From Oscillospiraceae bacterium (GTDB lineage Bacteria; Bacillota; Clostridia; Oscillospirales; CAG-272), in assembly GCA_015063745.1 (NCBI GenBank), contig SVTO01000008.1, forward strand, positions 1 to 64,000: 64,000 nt of DNA, read 5' to 3'. Position numbers and translations under genes: made by a program. Below are positions 37,442-48,388 of the stretch, piece after piece (the first letter of the stretch is position 1; each line of letters begins with the position of its first letter). The notes under the pieces were generated by a model. The model was given only the letters and a program-made list of their open reading frames with translations, did no database searches and had not been told where the DNA came from.

Positions 37442-39295
37442 ATGAACAATTTCTGGAATTTCTATACAGCAAAAGAAACAAAACCCGCCGGATGGCTGAA
37501 ACGGCAGCTGGAGATCCAGGCAGAAGGCCTCAGCGGGAATCTGGATAAAGTCTGGCCGGATGTCAGAGACAGCGCATGGATCGGCGGTAAGGAAGAAGGT
37601 TGGGAAAGAGTCCCCTATTGGTTGGACGGCTTCATCCCCCTTGCATATCTGCTGGATAATGAAGATATGAAATCCCGCGCGAAAAAATACATCGACGCCA
37701 TCCTCACCTATCAGCAGCCGAGCGGCTGGATCTGCCCCTGTCGGGAAGAAGATATCCCAACCTACGATACATGGGCCGTACAGCTGATCTCCAAGGTGCT
37801 TGTGGTTTATTACGAATGTTCGGGAGACGAAAGAATCCCGGATGTGGTGTACCGTGTACTGAAAAACTACTGGGAACTTCTGAAAAACGGAACAATACAT
37901 CTCTTCTGCTGGGGAGAATACCGTTGGTTTGAAGCCTTCATCGCCATCCGATTTGCAAAAGCGAGATGGAACGAACCCTGGCTCGATGACCTTGCCCGCA
38001 TTCTGAAGGAGCAGGGTAAGGATTACAGAGAGTGTACGGAGCTGTGGAAAAAACCGATGGATGAGTGGAGACTGGATACCCATGTCGTCAACCTTGCCAT
38101 GATGTTAAAATACGAAGCCGTATCTTACGATATTCTGAACGAACCCTATACGGATGCCGCGGAAGAACTTTTCTCCGTACTGCGGGAATATAACGGCACA
38201 GCGGCAGGTATGTTTACCGGTGACGAATGTCTCAGCGGTACCAGCCCCATTCAGGGAACGGAACTGTGCGCCGTAGCGGAGCTGATGTATTCCTGTGAAC
38301 AGCTTTTTGCCTGTACCGGTGATCCCAAGTGGGCGGAACGGCTGGAAGAACTGGCATTCAATGCCTTCCCGGCAACGGTCAGCGATGATATGTGGACCCA
38401 CCAGTATGACCAGATGACCAACCAGATCGCTTGCATCCGTTTCCCCGGGAACCCCATATTCCGCACAAACGGCCCTGACGCACACCTCTTCGGTCTGGAA
38501 CCCAATTACGGCTGCTGTACCGCCAACCACAACCAGGCATGGCCGAAATTTGCGCTGTCAGCCTTCCTGTACAACGGGGACACGATCCTCTCCGCCATTC
38601 CTGTCCCGTCGGAAGTACATACAGAGGATTATCATATCACTCTGACCACGGAATATCCCTTCCGTAATACATTCTGCTATACCGTCGATACCCATAAACC
38701 CATCACTTTCCGTATCCGTATTCCCTCATTTGCCAAAAGACTGACCGTCAACGGAAAGGCTGCCGAATATACCAAGGAACTGGAGTTCCGAATCGAAGGA
38801 AATACACACACGGAAATCCAACTTTCCTATGAAGCGGATATCCTGCTGATCGACCGTCCGAACGGCCTGAAAACCGTAAAATTCGGATCACTGATTTTCT
38901 CCCTGCCCATCGCATACGAAAAGAAAATGTACGAATACACCACAAAACAGGAAATCCCTAAGTCGGATGGAACCGTAAGCGAGCATATTGTAGAACGGAA
39001 ATTCCCCTACTGTGATTATGAGTACATTCCCACAACGCCATGGAACTACGGCTATGCTTCCGATACATTTGAGGCTGTACAGAAAGATGTTACGGACATC
39101 CCCTTCTCCTCGGAACATCCACCCGTCACCATCCGCGCAAAAGTGAAAAAGATCGACTGGGGAACAGAAGAAGGTTACGAATACATATGCGCAAAAGTTC
39201 CGAAGTCTCTCACTCCTATCGGTGAGGAAGAAGAAATCGAGCTTTATCCTTACGGATGTGCAAAACTGCGTATGACGGAACTTCCGCTCCTGTAA
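37442..39295 (+). CDS. Glycoside hydrolase family 127-like / beta-L-arabinofuranosidase domain protein
   Basis: WWLDGFIPLAYLL-like PYWLDGFIPLAYLLD, HLFGLEPNYGCCTANHNQAWPKF, QPSGWICP. Confidence 0.82.
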   Translation: MNNFWNFYTAKETKPAGWLKRQLEIQAEGLSGNLDKVWPDVRDSAWIGGKEEGWERVPYWLDGFIPLAYLLDNEDMKSRAKKYIDAILTYQQPSGWICPCREEDIPTYDTWAVQLISKVLVVYYECSGDERIPDVVYRVLKNYWELLKNGTIHLFCWGEYRWFEAFIAIRFAKARWNEPWLDDLARILKEQGKDYRECTELWKKPMDEWRLDTHVVNLAMMLKYEAVSYDILNEPYTDAAEELFSVLREYNGTAAGMFTGDECLSGTSPIQGTELCAVAELMYSCEQLFACTGDPKWAERLEELAFNAFPATVSDDMWTHQYDQMTNQIACIRFPGNPIFRTNGPDAHLFGLEPNYGCCTANHNQAWPKFALSAFLYNGDTILSAIPVPSEVHTEDYHITLTTEYPFRNTFCYTVDTHKPITFRIRIPSFAKRLTVNGKAAEYTKELEFRIEGNTHTEIQLSYEADILLIDRPNGLKTVKFGSLIFSLPIAYEKKMYEYTTKQEIPKSDGTVSEHIVERKFPYCDYEYIPTTPWNYGYASDTFEAVQKDVTDIPFSSEHPPVTIRAKVKKIDWGTEEGYEYICAKVPKSLTPIGEEEEIELYPYGCAKLRMTELPLL

Positions 39296-39306
39296 ACCGA
39301 CAAAGG

Positions 39307-39356
39307 AAAACACCTGCAGGTATCTCCGTAAGTGGAAATATCTGCAGGTGTTTTTG
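39307..39356 (+). terminator. Intrinsic terminator
   Basis: AAAACACCTGCAGGTAT...ATATCTGCAGGTGTTTTT. Confidence 0.8.
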
Positions 39357-39380
39357 TATTTTAATTTTAAGGAGTTTCGA

Positions 39381-40958
39381 TTACTCGTCAGCCTTCTGTT
39401 CGTCAGCGAGAGCAACCGTGCTGTTTACGGTTACAGTCTGATTGTAGCAATAGAACATTTTGTCCACATCAGCCTTGTCCGGCTTGGGAGTGAACAGGCT
39501 GACGATCGGTACCAGCACCAGTCCGACAACCATAGCCAGTACACCGGCATTGATGGGGGAAGAGAAGTAGGGGGAAATAAAGGTAGTACCGGTAGCTGTA
39601 CAGATCATGTTGGCAACCATAATGCCCACACCACTGATAAAGCTTACCCATACAGAAGCGGCAGTGATCTTTTTGCTGTACAGACTGTACATGAAGGGCG
39701 CTAAGAACGCACCGGCCAGAGCACCCCAGGAAATACCCATGAGCTGTGCAATGAAGGTTACGTTGGACTTTACCTGAACAATTGCAATAATCGAGGAAAT
39801 GGCAATGAAGAACACGATCAGCACACGGATGCAGAGCATCTTCTTCTTTTCATCAAACTTGTTTTTCAGCAGAGGCGCGATAAGGTCCAGGGTCAGGGTG
39901 GAACTGGAGGTCAGCACCAGAGAAGACAGGGTGGACATGGAAGCGGACAGAACCAGAATCACAACCAGCGCCACCACGATATCCGGCAGACCGGAAAGCA
40001 TCTGAGGAACGATACTGTCGTAAACAGGTGTACCGGAAGCGGAGTATTCGATGGAATCACCGTACAGACGACCGAAACCACCCAGGAAGTAACATCCGCC
40101 GGCAACGACTATTGCGAAGAGGGTGGAGATCAGCGTACCCTTGGAAATCGCGGATTCATTCTTGATGGCATAGAACTTGCCGACCATCTGGGGCAGACCC
40201 CAAGTACCGAGGGAGGTCAGAATAACAACACCCAGCAGCATAATCGGTTCGGGACCGAAGAAGGAAGTAAACGCACCCTGCAGATCAGGATTGCTTGCCG
40301 CAGGAATGGAGGACAGGGCAGCAAGGGCTTCGGTGAAACCGCCGTTGGTATGCAGAACAGCCAGAACCACGATAATGATACCGAAGATCATGATGGTACC
40401 CTGAATGAAGTCGTTGATTGCCGTAGCCATGTAACCGCCGACAACGACGTAAATACCGGTCAGAACAGCCATCAACAGAACACACCAGATGTAATCAATG
40501 TTGAAGGCCATGGTGAACAGACGTGAGAGACCGTTGAACAGGGAAGCGGTGTACGGGATCAGGAATACAAAAACAATAACAGATGCTACAATCTTCAGCG
40601 CGGGAGAGAGAAAACGTGCGCCGAAGAAGTCGGGCATGGTCTTGCTGTCCAGCTGCTGTGTCATCAGTCTGGTGCGGCGGCCGAGAATGACCCACGCGAG
40701 AAGGGAACCGATGATCGCATTGCCGATACCGATCCAGGTAGCGGAAATACCGTATTTCCAGCCGAACTGACCGGCATAACCGATGAAGATAACAGCGGAG
40801 AAGTAGGATGTACCGTAGGCAAATGCGCTGAGCCAGGGACCGACGGAACGGCCGCCGAGTACAAAGCCGTGCACACTGTTCGCAGTACGTCGGCAGTAGA
40901 TACCCACGCCGATCATGGACGCGAAGAATACGACCAGAAGAAGAATCTTGATAATCAT
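39381..40958 (-). CDS. Sodium:solute symporter (SSS) family transporter
   Basis: Multi-TM protein; GRSVGPWLSAFAYGTSYFSAVIFIGYAGQFGWKYG, ILTSLGTWGLPQMVGKFYAIKNESAI, ILVLSASMSTLSSLVLTSSSTLTLDL. Confidence 0.9.
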   Translation of the reverse strand: MIIKILLLVVFFASMIGVGIYCRRTANSVHGFVLGGRSVGPWLSAFAYGTSYFSAVIFIGYAGQFGWKYGISATWIGIGNAIIGSLLAWVILGRRTRLMTQQLDSKTMPDFFGARFLSPALKIVASVIVFVFLIPYTASLFNGLSRLFTMAFNIDYIWCVLLMAVLTGIYVVVGGYMATAINDFIQGTIMIFGIIIVVLAVLHTNGGFTEALAALSSIPAASNPDLQGAFTSFFGPEPIMLLGVVILTSLGTWGLPQMVGKFYAIKNESAISKGTLISTLFAIVVAGGCYFLGGFGRLYGDSIEYSASGTPVYDSIVPQMLSGLPDIVVALVVILVLSASMSTLSSLVLTSSSTLTLDLIAPLLKNKFDEKKKMLCIRVLIVFFIAISSIIAIVQVKSNVTFIAQLMGISWGALAGAFLAPFMYSLYSKKITAASVWVSFISGVGIMVANMICTATGTTFISPYFSSPINAGVLAMVVGLVLVPIVSLFTPKPDKADVDKMFYCYNQTVTVNSTVALADEQKADE

Positions 40959-40988
40959 GACAGAACCCTTTCTTGTGTATAAAAATAT

Positions 40989-41022
40989 AAAAAACGCACA
41001 GATTTGTGATTCTGTGCGTTTT
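40989..41022 (-). terminator. Attenuator terminator between leader peptide and symporter
   Basis: Minus strand AAAACGCACAGA-atcacaaa-TCTGTGCGTTTT followed by TT; 12-bp stem and U tract. Confidence 0.85.
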
Positions 41023-41051
41023 GTTCGGATGTTAGGTATTCGCAAAAACCG

Positions 41052-41095
41052 GCACAACAAATCACTATTACTTTATCAAGCGAAGTAATAGTAAT
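41052..41095 (-). promoter_or_regulatory. Attenuator segments 1 and 2 (mutually exclusive pairings)
   Basis: Segment 1 (41083-41095) ATTACTATTACTT within Tyr codons pairs with segment 2 AAGTAATAGTGAT (41061-41073). Segment 2 GTGATT..TGTGC (41052-41066) can instead pair with AATCAC/GCACA of the terminator 5-prime arm and loop (41006-41017). Confidence 0.7.
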
Positions 41096-41135
41096 AATAA
41101 TAGTAGTATGCGCAGGTGTAATTTACGAATCTCAT
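41076..41135 (-). CDS. Leader peptide MRFVNYTCAYYYYYYYYFA (eight consecutive Tyr codons)
   Basis: Minus strand ATG AGA TTC GTA AAT TAC ACC TGC GCA TAC TAC TAT TAT TAT TAC TAT TAC TTC GCT TGA TAA; Shine-Dalgarno GGGAG at 41143-41147, 7 nt upstream. Confidence 0.85.
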   Translation of the reverse strand: MRFVNYTCAYYYYYYYYFA

Positions 41136-41177
41136 AATCAATCTCCCAAAAAGAAGTGTGATTCTTATGTTTTCCAT

Positions 41178-41206
41178 ATTATATCACACGCTATCCGGCC
41201 TGTCAA
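41178..41206 (-). promoter_or_regulatory. Perfect consensus sigma-A promoter for leader-symporter transcript
   Basis: Minus strand TTGACA-N17-TATAAT (forward ATTATA 41178-41183, TGTCAA 41201-41206). Confidence 0.88.
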
Positions 41207-41282
41207 GAGGAAAATCGCATATTTTTACGAAAAAAATCTGATTTTTGCATAAACATACGAAATCCGCCGGAAACCGATAAAA

Positions 41283-43382
41283 TTATCGAACGCCGTAGAG
41301 CAGTTCCGTGTACGTGGGGAAGGGCCAGAACTTGGCGGCAGTATGTATTTCCGCCTCATCACAGCAGGCACGGAGTTTCTTCATAACCGGCAGAATCCGG
41401 TTCAGATACCCGTCAGCCTTTTCGGAAACACCGGCAATGCCGTCAATTTCGGGAATCAGCACATTCAGCTCTTCCGCCGTCTTATGGATTTCCCCGATCA
41501 GCGTATTCAGCCGTCCCGCAAGCTCCAGATCGTAATCCGTGTTCAGCAGTTCCGAGAATCCCTTCTTGGCAGCAGCCGTTTCACAGATTTCTCTCACATA
41601 AGCGGAAACAGCGGGCAGAATATCTCTGCGAACCATATCCACCATGGTAGAAGCTTCGATATGCAGCGTCTTGCAGTAGTTTTCCAGACAGATCTCATGA
41701 CGAGAACGAAGCTCCGCCTTCATGAATACCCGATGATCGGCAAACAACTGTACATTTCTGTCGGAAAGCAGATAGGGCAGGCATTCCGGTGTGGACTTGA
41801 GATTCAGTAAACCTCTTTCCTCCACCGCTTCCTTGATCCATGCATCGTCATAACCGTTGCCGTTGAAAATGATCCGCTTGTGGGCACGGATGGTGTCACG
41901 GATCAGGGTGTTCAGATCCGCATTGAAATCCGTCGATCCTTCCAGCTTGTCCGCAAACTGGCGCAGGGATTCGGCAACCGCTGTGTTTAGCATAATGTTG
42001 GTGTCCGCAATGGAGTTGGCGGAACCCAGCATACGGAATTCAAACTTGTTGCCTGTGAAGGCAAAGGGAGAAGTACGGTTACGGTCGGTGGAATCCTTGG
42101 GCAGCTTGGGCAGAACGTGAACCCCCAGCTTGAGCTGCGTAGGTTCCTTGGGGTCATAGTGCGTTTCAGTTTCCAGCGCATCAATGATCGCGGTCAGCTC
42201 ATCACCAAGGAACATGGAAACCACAGCAGGAGGCGCTTCATTGGCACCCAGACGGTGGTCATTCCCCGCGGAAGCCACGGAAATACGGAGCAGATCCTGA
42301 TAATCATCCACAGCCTGAATCACGGCTACAAGGAAGAGAAGGAACTGCGCATTCTCATAAGGTGTTTCACCGGGCGTGAGCAGATTCACACCGGTGTTGG
42401 TGGCGATGGACCAGTTGTTGTGCTTGCCGCTGCCGCTGAGACCGGCAAAAGGCTTTTCGTGGAGAATACATACCAGACCGTGCTGCTTGGCAATCTTCTG
42501 CATCATTTCCATGATCAGCTGATTGTGGTCTGCGGCAATGTTGGCCTGGGTGAAAATGGGAGCCAGCTCGTGCTGTGCGGGCGCAACTTCATTGTGCTCG
42601 GTCTTGGCCAGAATACCAAGCTTCCAGAGCTGCTCATCCAGATCCTGCATGAACACTTCCACACGGGGCTTGATGGTGCCGAAATAATGGTCCCCCATCT
42701 CCTCACCCTTGGTAGGCTTCGCACCGAACAGCGTGCGTCCGGTAAACAGCAGATCGCGGCGCTTGTCATAATCGTTCTTGTCGATCAGGAAATATTCCTG
42801 TTCCGCACCAACACTGGTACGTACACAGGCAACATTGGTATGGGGATCAAACAGACGCAGAATCCGCATCGCCTGACGGTTCAGAGCTTCCATGGAGCGG
42901 AGCAGGGGCGTCTTTTTGTCCAGTGCTTCACCGCCGTAGGAGCAGAATGCCGTGGGGATACAAAGCGTCTTGTTTTTGATAAACGCATAGGAAGTCGGGT
43001 CCCATGCGGTATAGCCTCTGGCTTCAAAGGTAGCACGCAGACCGCCGGAGGGGAAACTGGAAGCATCGGATTCGCCGCGAACCAGCTCCTTGCCGGAGAA
43101 TTCCATGATGATCTTTCCGTCGGCAATAGGGGAAATAAAGCTGTCATGCTTTTCCGCAGTCACACCGGAAAGAGGCTGGAACCAGTGGGTGAAGTGGGTG
43201 CATCCCTTTTCGATGGCCCAGTCCTTCATGGCGTTTGCCACAATATTGGCCACATTGATGTCCAGGGATTTTCCTTCATCAATGGTTTTGCGCAGGGATT
43301 TATAGGTTTCTCTCGGCAGTCTTTCCCGCATTGCGGAATCATCGAAAGCGAGACAGCCGAAATATTCAGATACGGACGCCAT
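41283..43382 (-). CDS. glnN: Glutamine synthetase type III
   Basis: About 700 aa; [78 protein letters not shown]. Confidence 0.95.
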   Translation of the reverse strand: MASVSEYFGCLAFDDSAMRERLPRETYKSLRKTIDEGKSLDINVANIVANAMKDWAIEKGCTHFTHWFQPLSGVTAEKHDSFISPIADGKIIMEFSGKELVRGESDASSFPSGGLRATFEARGYTAWDPTSYAFIKNKTLCIPTAFCSYGGEALDKKTPLLRSMEALNRQAMRILRLFDPHTNVACVRTSVGAEQEYFLIDKNDYDKRRDLLFTGRTLFGAKPTKGEEMGDHYFGTIKPRVEVFMQDLDEQLWKLGILAKTEHNEVAPAQHELAPIFTQANIAADHNQLIMEMMQKIAKQHGLVCILHEKPFAGLSGSGKHNNWSIATNTGVNLLTPGETPYENAQFLLFLVAVIQAVDDYQDLLRISVASAGNDHRLGANEAPPAVVSMFLGDELTAIIDALETETHYDPKEPTQLKLGVHVLPKLPKDSTDRNRTSPFAFTGNKFEFRMLGSANSIADTNIMLNTAVAESLRQFADKLEGSTDFNADLNTLIRDTIRAHKRIIFNGNGYDDAWIKEAVEERGLLNLKSTPECLPYLLSDRNVQLFADHRVFMKAELRSRHEICLENYCKTLHIEASTMVDMVRRDILPAVSAYVREICETAAAKKGFSELLNTDYDLELAGRLNTLIGEIHKTAEELNVLIPEIDGIAGVSEKADGYLNRILPVMKKLRACCDEAEIHTAAKFWPFPTYTELLYGVR

Positions 43383-43416
43383 ACAGATACCTCAAAAATG
43401 AAAAATTGGGATCAGG

Positions 43417-43462
43417 CAGAAAGTGTCCACTACCATAAAAATGCATAGCGGACACTCTTTCT
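43417..43462 (-). terminator. Intrinsic terminator downstream of guaB
   Basis: Minus strand GTGTCCGCTA...TAGTGGACACTTTCT. Confidence 0.6.
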
Positions 43463-43491
43463 ACAAAATTATTTACGCAGACAGTAAAAAC

Positions 43492-45070
<1,579 letters not shown>

Positions 45071-45140
45071 TAGACAAACAGCACAATAATACAGAAATAT
45101 TTTGCCGCTTCACTGACTGCTTTGGAAAAACCGGTGCAAA

Positions 45141-46499
45141 TCAGTTCTTCAGGGACTGCATGGGCGCGGGAATACGACCGCCGCGGTTGATGAATTTCTC
45201 GGAGGAACGGTCATTGTGCAGCGCCATAATGGGACCGCTGCCGAGCAGACCGCCGAATTCCAGCTCTTCACCGGGCTTCTTGCCGATGGCGGGAATCATA
45301 CGAACGGCCGTGGTCTTACTGTTTACCATGCCGATAGCCGCTTCATCCGCAATGATGGCGGAAATGGTAGCGGGAGAGGTCTCACCCGGGATAATGATCA
45401 TGTCAAGACCCACGGAGCAAACCGCCGTCATCGCTTCCAGCTTTTCGATGGAGAGATCCCCGGTTCTTGCCGCATGGATCATACCGGCATCCTCGGATAC
45501 GGGAATAAACGCACCGGACAGACCGCCTACATGGGAGGAAGCCATAACGCCGCCCTTCTTCACCGCATCGTTCAGCATGGCCAGAGCCGCCGTAGTACCG
45601 TGAGTACCGCAGATCTCAAGCCCAATTTCTTCCAGAATATGCGCAACGGAGTCACCGACAGCGGGCGTGGGCGCCAGAGAAAGGTCAACAATACCGAAGG
45701 GAACACCCAGTTTTTCGGAAGCTACCGTACCGACCAGCTGCCCCATACGGGTGATCTTGAATGCGGTCTTCTTGATGATATCCGCAACCTCGGACAGGTC
45801 ACAGTCGGGATTCTTTGCCAGAGCCGCACGAACAACACCGGGACCGGAAACACCTACATTGATTACGCAGTCCGGCTCACCAATACCGTGGAAAGCACCC
45901 GCCATAAAGGGATTGTCCTCGGGCGCATTGCAGAATACCACCAGCTTGGCAGCACCGATGCAGTTGTTGTCCTTGGTCAGCTCGGCCGCACGCTTTACGG
46001 TTTCGCCCATCAGCTTGACGGCATCCATGTTGATACCGGCCTTGGTGGAACCAATGTTGACGGAAGAGCAGACATGCTCGGTACAAGCCAGAGCTTCGGG
46101 AATGGACGCAATCAGCTCTCTGTCCCCTGCGGCAAATCCTTTATGTACCAGCGCGGAATAACCGCCGATGAAGTTGACGCCGACCGCCTGAGAAGCCTTT
46201 TCCAGCGTCAGCGCATACTTAACCGGATCCCCGCCGGAAACAGCCGCCAGCAGCGCAATGGGGGTAACGGAAATACGCTTGTTGATGATCGGAATACCGT
46301 AGGTGCGTTCGATCTCCTCGCCGGTAGGTACCAGACGGGAGGCACATCTTGTGATCTTTTCATATACTTTTTCGCAGGAACGCTCGATATCCGCATCCGC
46401 ACAGTCCAGAAGGGAAAGGCCCATTGTGATGGTACGGATGTCCAGATTCTCGTCTTCGATCATGCGTATGGTTTCGAGAATATCTTTTGTGTTCAGCAT
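45141..46499 (-). CDS. PFL family / UPF0210 (DUF711) protein
   Basis: [79 protein letters not shown]. Confidence 0.88.
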   Translation of the reverse strand: MLNTKDILETIRMIEDENLDIRTITMGLSLLDCADADIERSCEKVYEKITRCASRLVPTGEEIERTYGIPIINKRISVTPIALLAAVSGGDPVKYALTLEKASQAVGVNFIGGYSALVHKGFAAGDRELIASIPEALACTEHVCSSVNIGSTKAGINMDAVKLMGETVKRAAELTKDNNCIGAAKLVVFCNAPEDNPFMAGAFHGIGEPDCVINVGVSGPGVVRAALAKNPDCDLSEVADIIKKTAFKITRMGQLVGTVASEKLGVPFGIVDLSLAPTPAVGDSVAHILEEIGLEICGTHGTTAALAMLNDAVKKGGVMASSHVGGLSGAFIPVSEDAGMIHAARTGDLSIEKLEAMTAVCSVGLDMIIIPGETSPATISAIIADEAAIGMVNSKTTAVRMIPAIGKKPGEELEFGGLLGSGPIMALHNDRSSEKFINRGGRIPAPMQSLKN

Positions 46500-46510
46500 G
46501 ATAACTCCTT

Positions 46511-46780
46511 TTAGATGTGGTGCATGGAATTGAAAATATCTTCGTGCATCACGTGGATTTTCATACCGATCTTATCGCCCAGCGCGTACAGATCGTTCTG
46601 CAGATCCGCAAAATCGTCAACCAGATCTGAAATATCCACCAGCATGACCATGGTGAAAATATCCTTCAGAACGGACTGGGTAACGTCAATGATGTTGGCA
46701 TTGTTTTCGGCACAAACCACACTGACCTTTGCCAGAATACCGACAGTATCATGACCGATAACGGTGATAATCGCTTTCAT
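46511..46780 (-). CDS. ACT domain protein (UPF0237)
   Basis: [51 protein letters not shown]; adjacent to UPF0210 gene. Confidence 0.9.
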   Translation of the reverse strand: MKAIITVIGHDTVGILAKVSVVCAENNANIIDVTQSVLKDIFTMVMLVDISDLVDDFADLQNDLYALGDKIGMKIHVMHEDIFNSMHHI

Positions 46781-47071
46781 AAAACCTCCGCATATGTAAA
46801 CCGTACAGCTTACATTATAAAATAATATACCATAATAATAGTATACCACAACGGCACGGAAAAATCAATGATACATATCTATAAATTTTGCGCTTCAGAG
46901 ATAAAGAAAATGCCTATTTTGCGAAAAACGGAACAAATATCCTCATCCATCTCCTCACCACCGACGAAAAAACAGTAAAAATCATTGACAATCCGGGGGG
47001 ATCTGTGGTACTATATACAAAAGAATATATGTAAATTTTAAATGCCGCAAAACGGCAGACAGGAGCACTGT

Positions 47072-48205
47072 ATGAAAATGCGTACAATGGGGAAACTGGG
47101 TATTTCCGTATCGGCTTTCGGCGTAGGATGCATGCGTTTTCCGATGACCACCGTAGACGGCGTAGAGGTTGTGGACGAATCCGTATCCACTCCCGCCATT
47201 CGTTATGCCATCGACCATGGCGTAAACTATATGGATACCGCATACGTATACTCCGGCCAGAAGAACGAAATGGCACTGGGCCACGCCCTTCGTGACGGAT
47301 ACCGTGAAAAGGTATACATCGCCACCAAACTGCCCGCATGGAAGTGTGAAAAGGCGGAAGATATGGAACGTATCCTGAATGAACAGCTGGAACAGCTGGA
47401 AACGGACTATATTGACTTCTATCTGCTCCACTCCCTGACCAAATCCAACTGGGAAAAATTCAAGAGCTTCGGCGCACTGGAATTTCTGACCAAAGCGAAA
47501 GCCGAAGGGAAGATCCGCTACGCCTGCTTCTCCTTCCACGATTCCTATGAACTCTTCGAAGAAATCCTGAACGCTTACGACTGGGATATGTGCCAGATCC
47601 AGTTCAATTTCATGGACATCGACAACCAGGCGGGACTGAAGGGTCTCAAGCTGTGCGGTGAAAAGAACATTCCCGTTGTCATCATGGAAGGTCTCCTGGG
47701 CGGCAAGCTGGCCAAAGCACCGGACAATGTACAGGCCCTCTATGACGCCTACCCCGTAAAACGCAGTCCCGTGGAATGGGCATTCCGCTGGCTGTGCAAT
47801 TTCCCGCAGGTTGCCACCGTACTCTCCGGCGTGCAGAATATGGAAATGACAAAGGACAATATCGACATCTTCAGCCGCTGCGAGATCGGATGCATGAGCG
47901 AAGAGGAAGAAGAACTGATCGCCAAAGTCAGAGAAGCCTACCTGAGCCGTACCAAGATCGGCTGTACCGGATGCCGGTATTGCGTACCTTGTCCGAACGA
48001 AGTCAATATTCCCAGAGTCTTTGATATCTGGAACAACCAGAGCCTGTACAGCGATAAGGTGGCCGGAAGCTATAGCTACAAACACCTTCTGGATAACGGC
48101 GGCGGTGCGGACAAATGCGTGGAATGTGGTCTCTGCGAAGGTGCATGTCCCCAGCATCTGCCCATTATCGAAAGTCTGAAAAAGGCCCACAGCGAGCTGA
48201 TCTGA
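47072..48205 (+). CDS. Aldo/keto reductase with C-terminal 4Fe-4S domain
   Basis: MKMRTMGKLGISVSAFGVGCMRFP; CTGCRYCVPCPNEVNIP and CVECGLCEGACPQHL. Confidence 0.92.
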   Translation: MKMRTMGKLGISVSAFGVGCMRFPMTTVDGVEVVDESVSTPAIRYAIDHGVNYMDTAYVYSGQKNEMALGHALRDGYREKVYIATKLPAWKCEKAEDMERILNEQLEQLETDYIDFYLLHSLTKSNWEKFKSFGALEFLTKAKAEGKIRYACFSFHDSYELFEEILNAYDWDMCQIQFNFMDIDNQAGLKGLKLCGEKNIPVVIMEGLLGGKLAKAPDNVQALYDAYPVKRSPVEWAFRWLCNFPQVATVLSGVQNMEMTKDNIDIFSRCEIGCMSEEEEELIAKVREAYLSRTKIGCTGCRYCVPCPNEVNIPRVFDIWNNQSLYSDKVAGSYSYKHLLDNGGGADKCVECGLCEGACPQHLPIIESLKKAHSELI

Positions 48206-48294
48206 CCCGCTGCGGATACAATCTGAAGAGCAAACGAACAATATGAAGGCAAAGTGAAAACCGTAACGCTTTTGTAAACAATAGCGGAAAACCC

Positions 48295-48323
48295 GTGACA
48301 GAATGTCATTATTGTGCTATAAT
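48295..48323 (+). promoter_or_regulatory. Promoter with palindromic -35 region
   Basis: GTGACA-N17-TATAAT overlapping TGACA-GAA-TGTCA palindrome. Confidence 0.55.
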
Positions 48324-48388
48324 ATCATGGTGTCCCGAAAAATGGACAAAAAATACTGTTTAAAACAGTAAAAAGTGAGGTTTGTATT

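Noticed and set aside
41060-41110. TAA/TAG triplet run viewed as a simple microsatellite
   Set aside because: Triplets are mixed (gta/ata = TAC/TAT). The frame is bounded by a start with Shine-Dalgarno and tandem stops, and the stretch has a specific partner segment downstream, so a coding leader explains it better.
42117-43448. 443-aa plus-strand ORF antisense to glnN
   Set aside because: Shadow of glutamine synthetase III coding sequence.
46781-46849. Tyr-rich N-terminal extension MVYYYYGILFYN upstream of the ACT-domain gene, considered as a second tyrosine leader
   Set aside because: It is in frame with the ACT ORF and has no separate stop, no clear Shine-Dalgarno and no terminator before the gene. 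It coincides with AT-rich promoter sequence (TATACTATTATTATGG...TATAAT).
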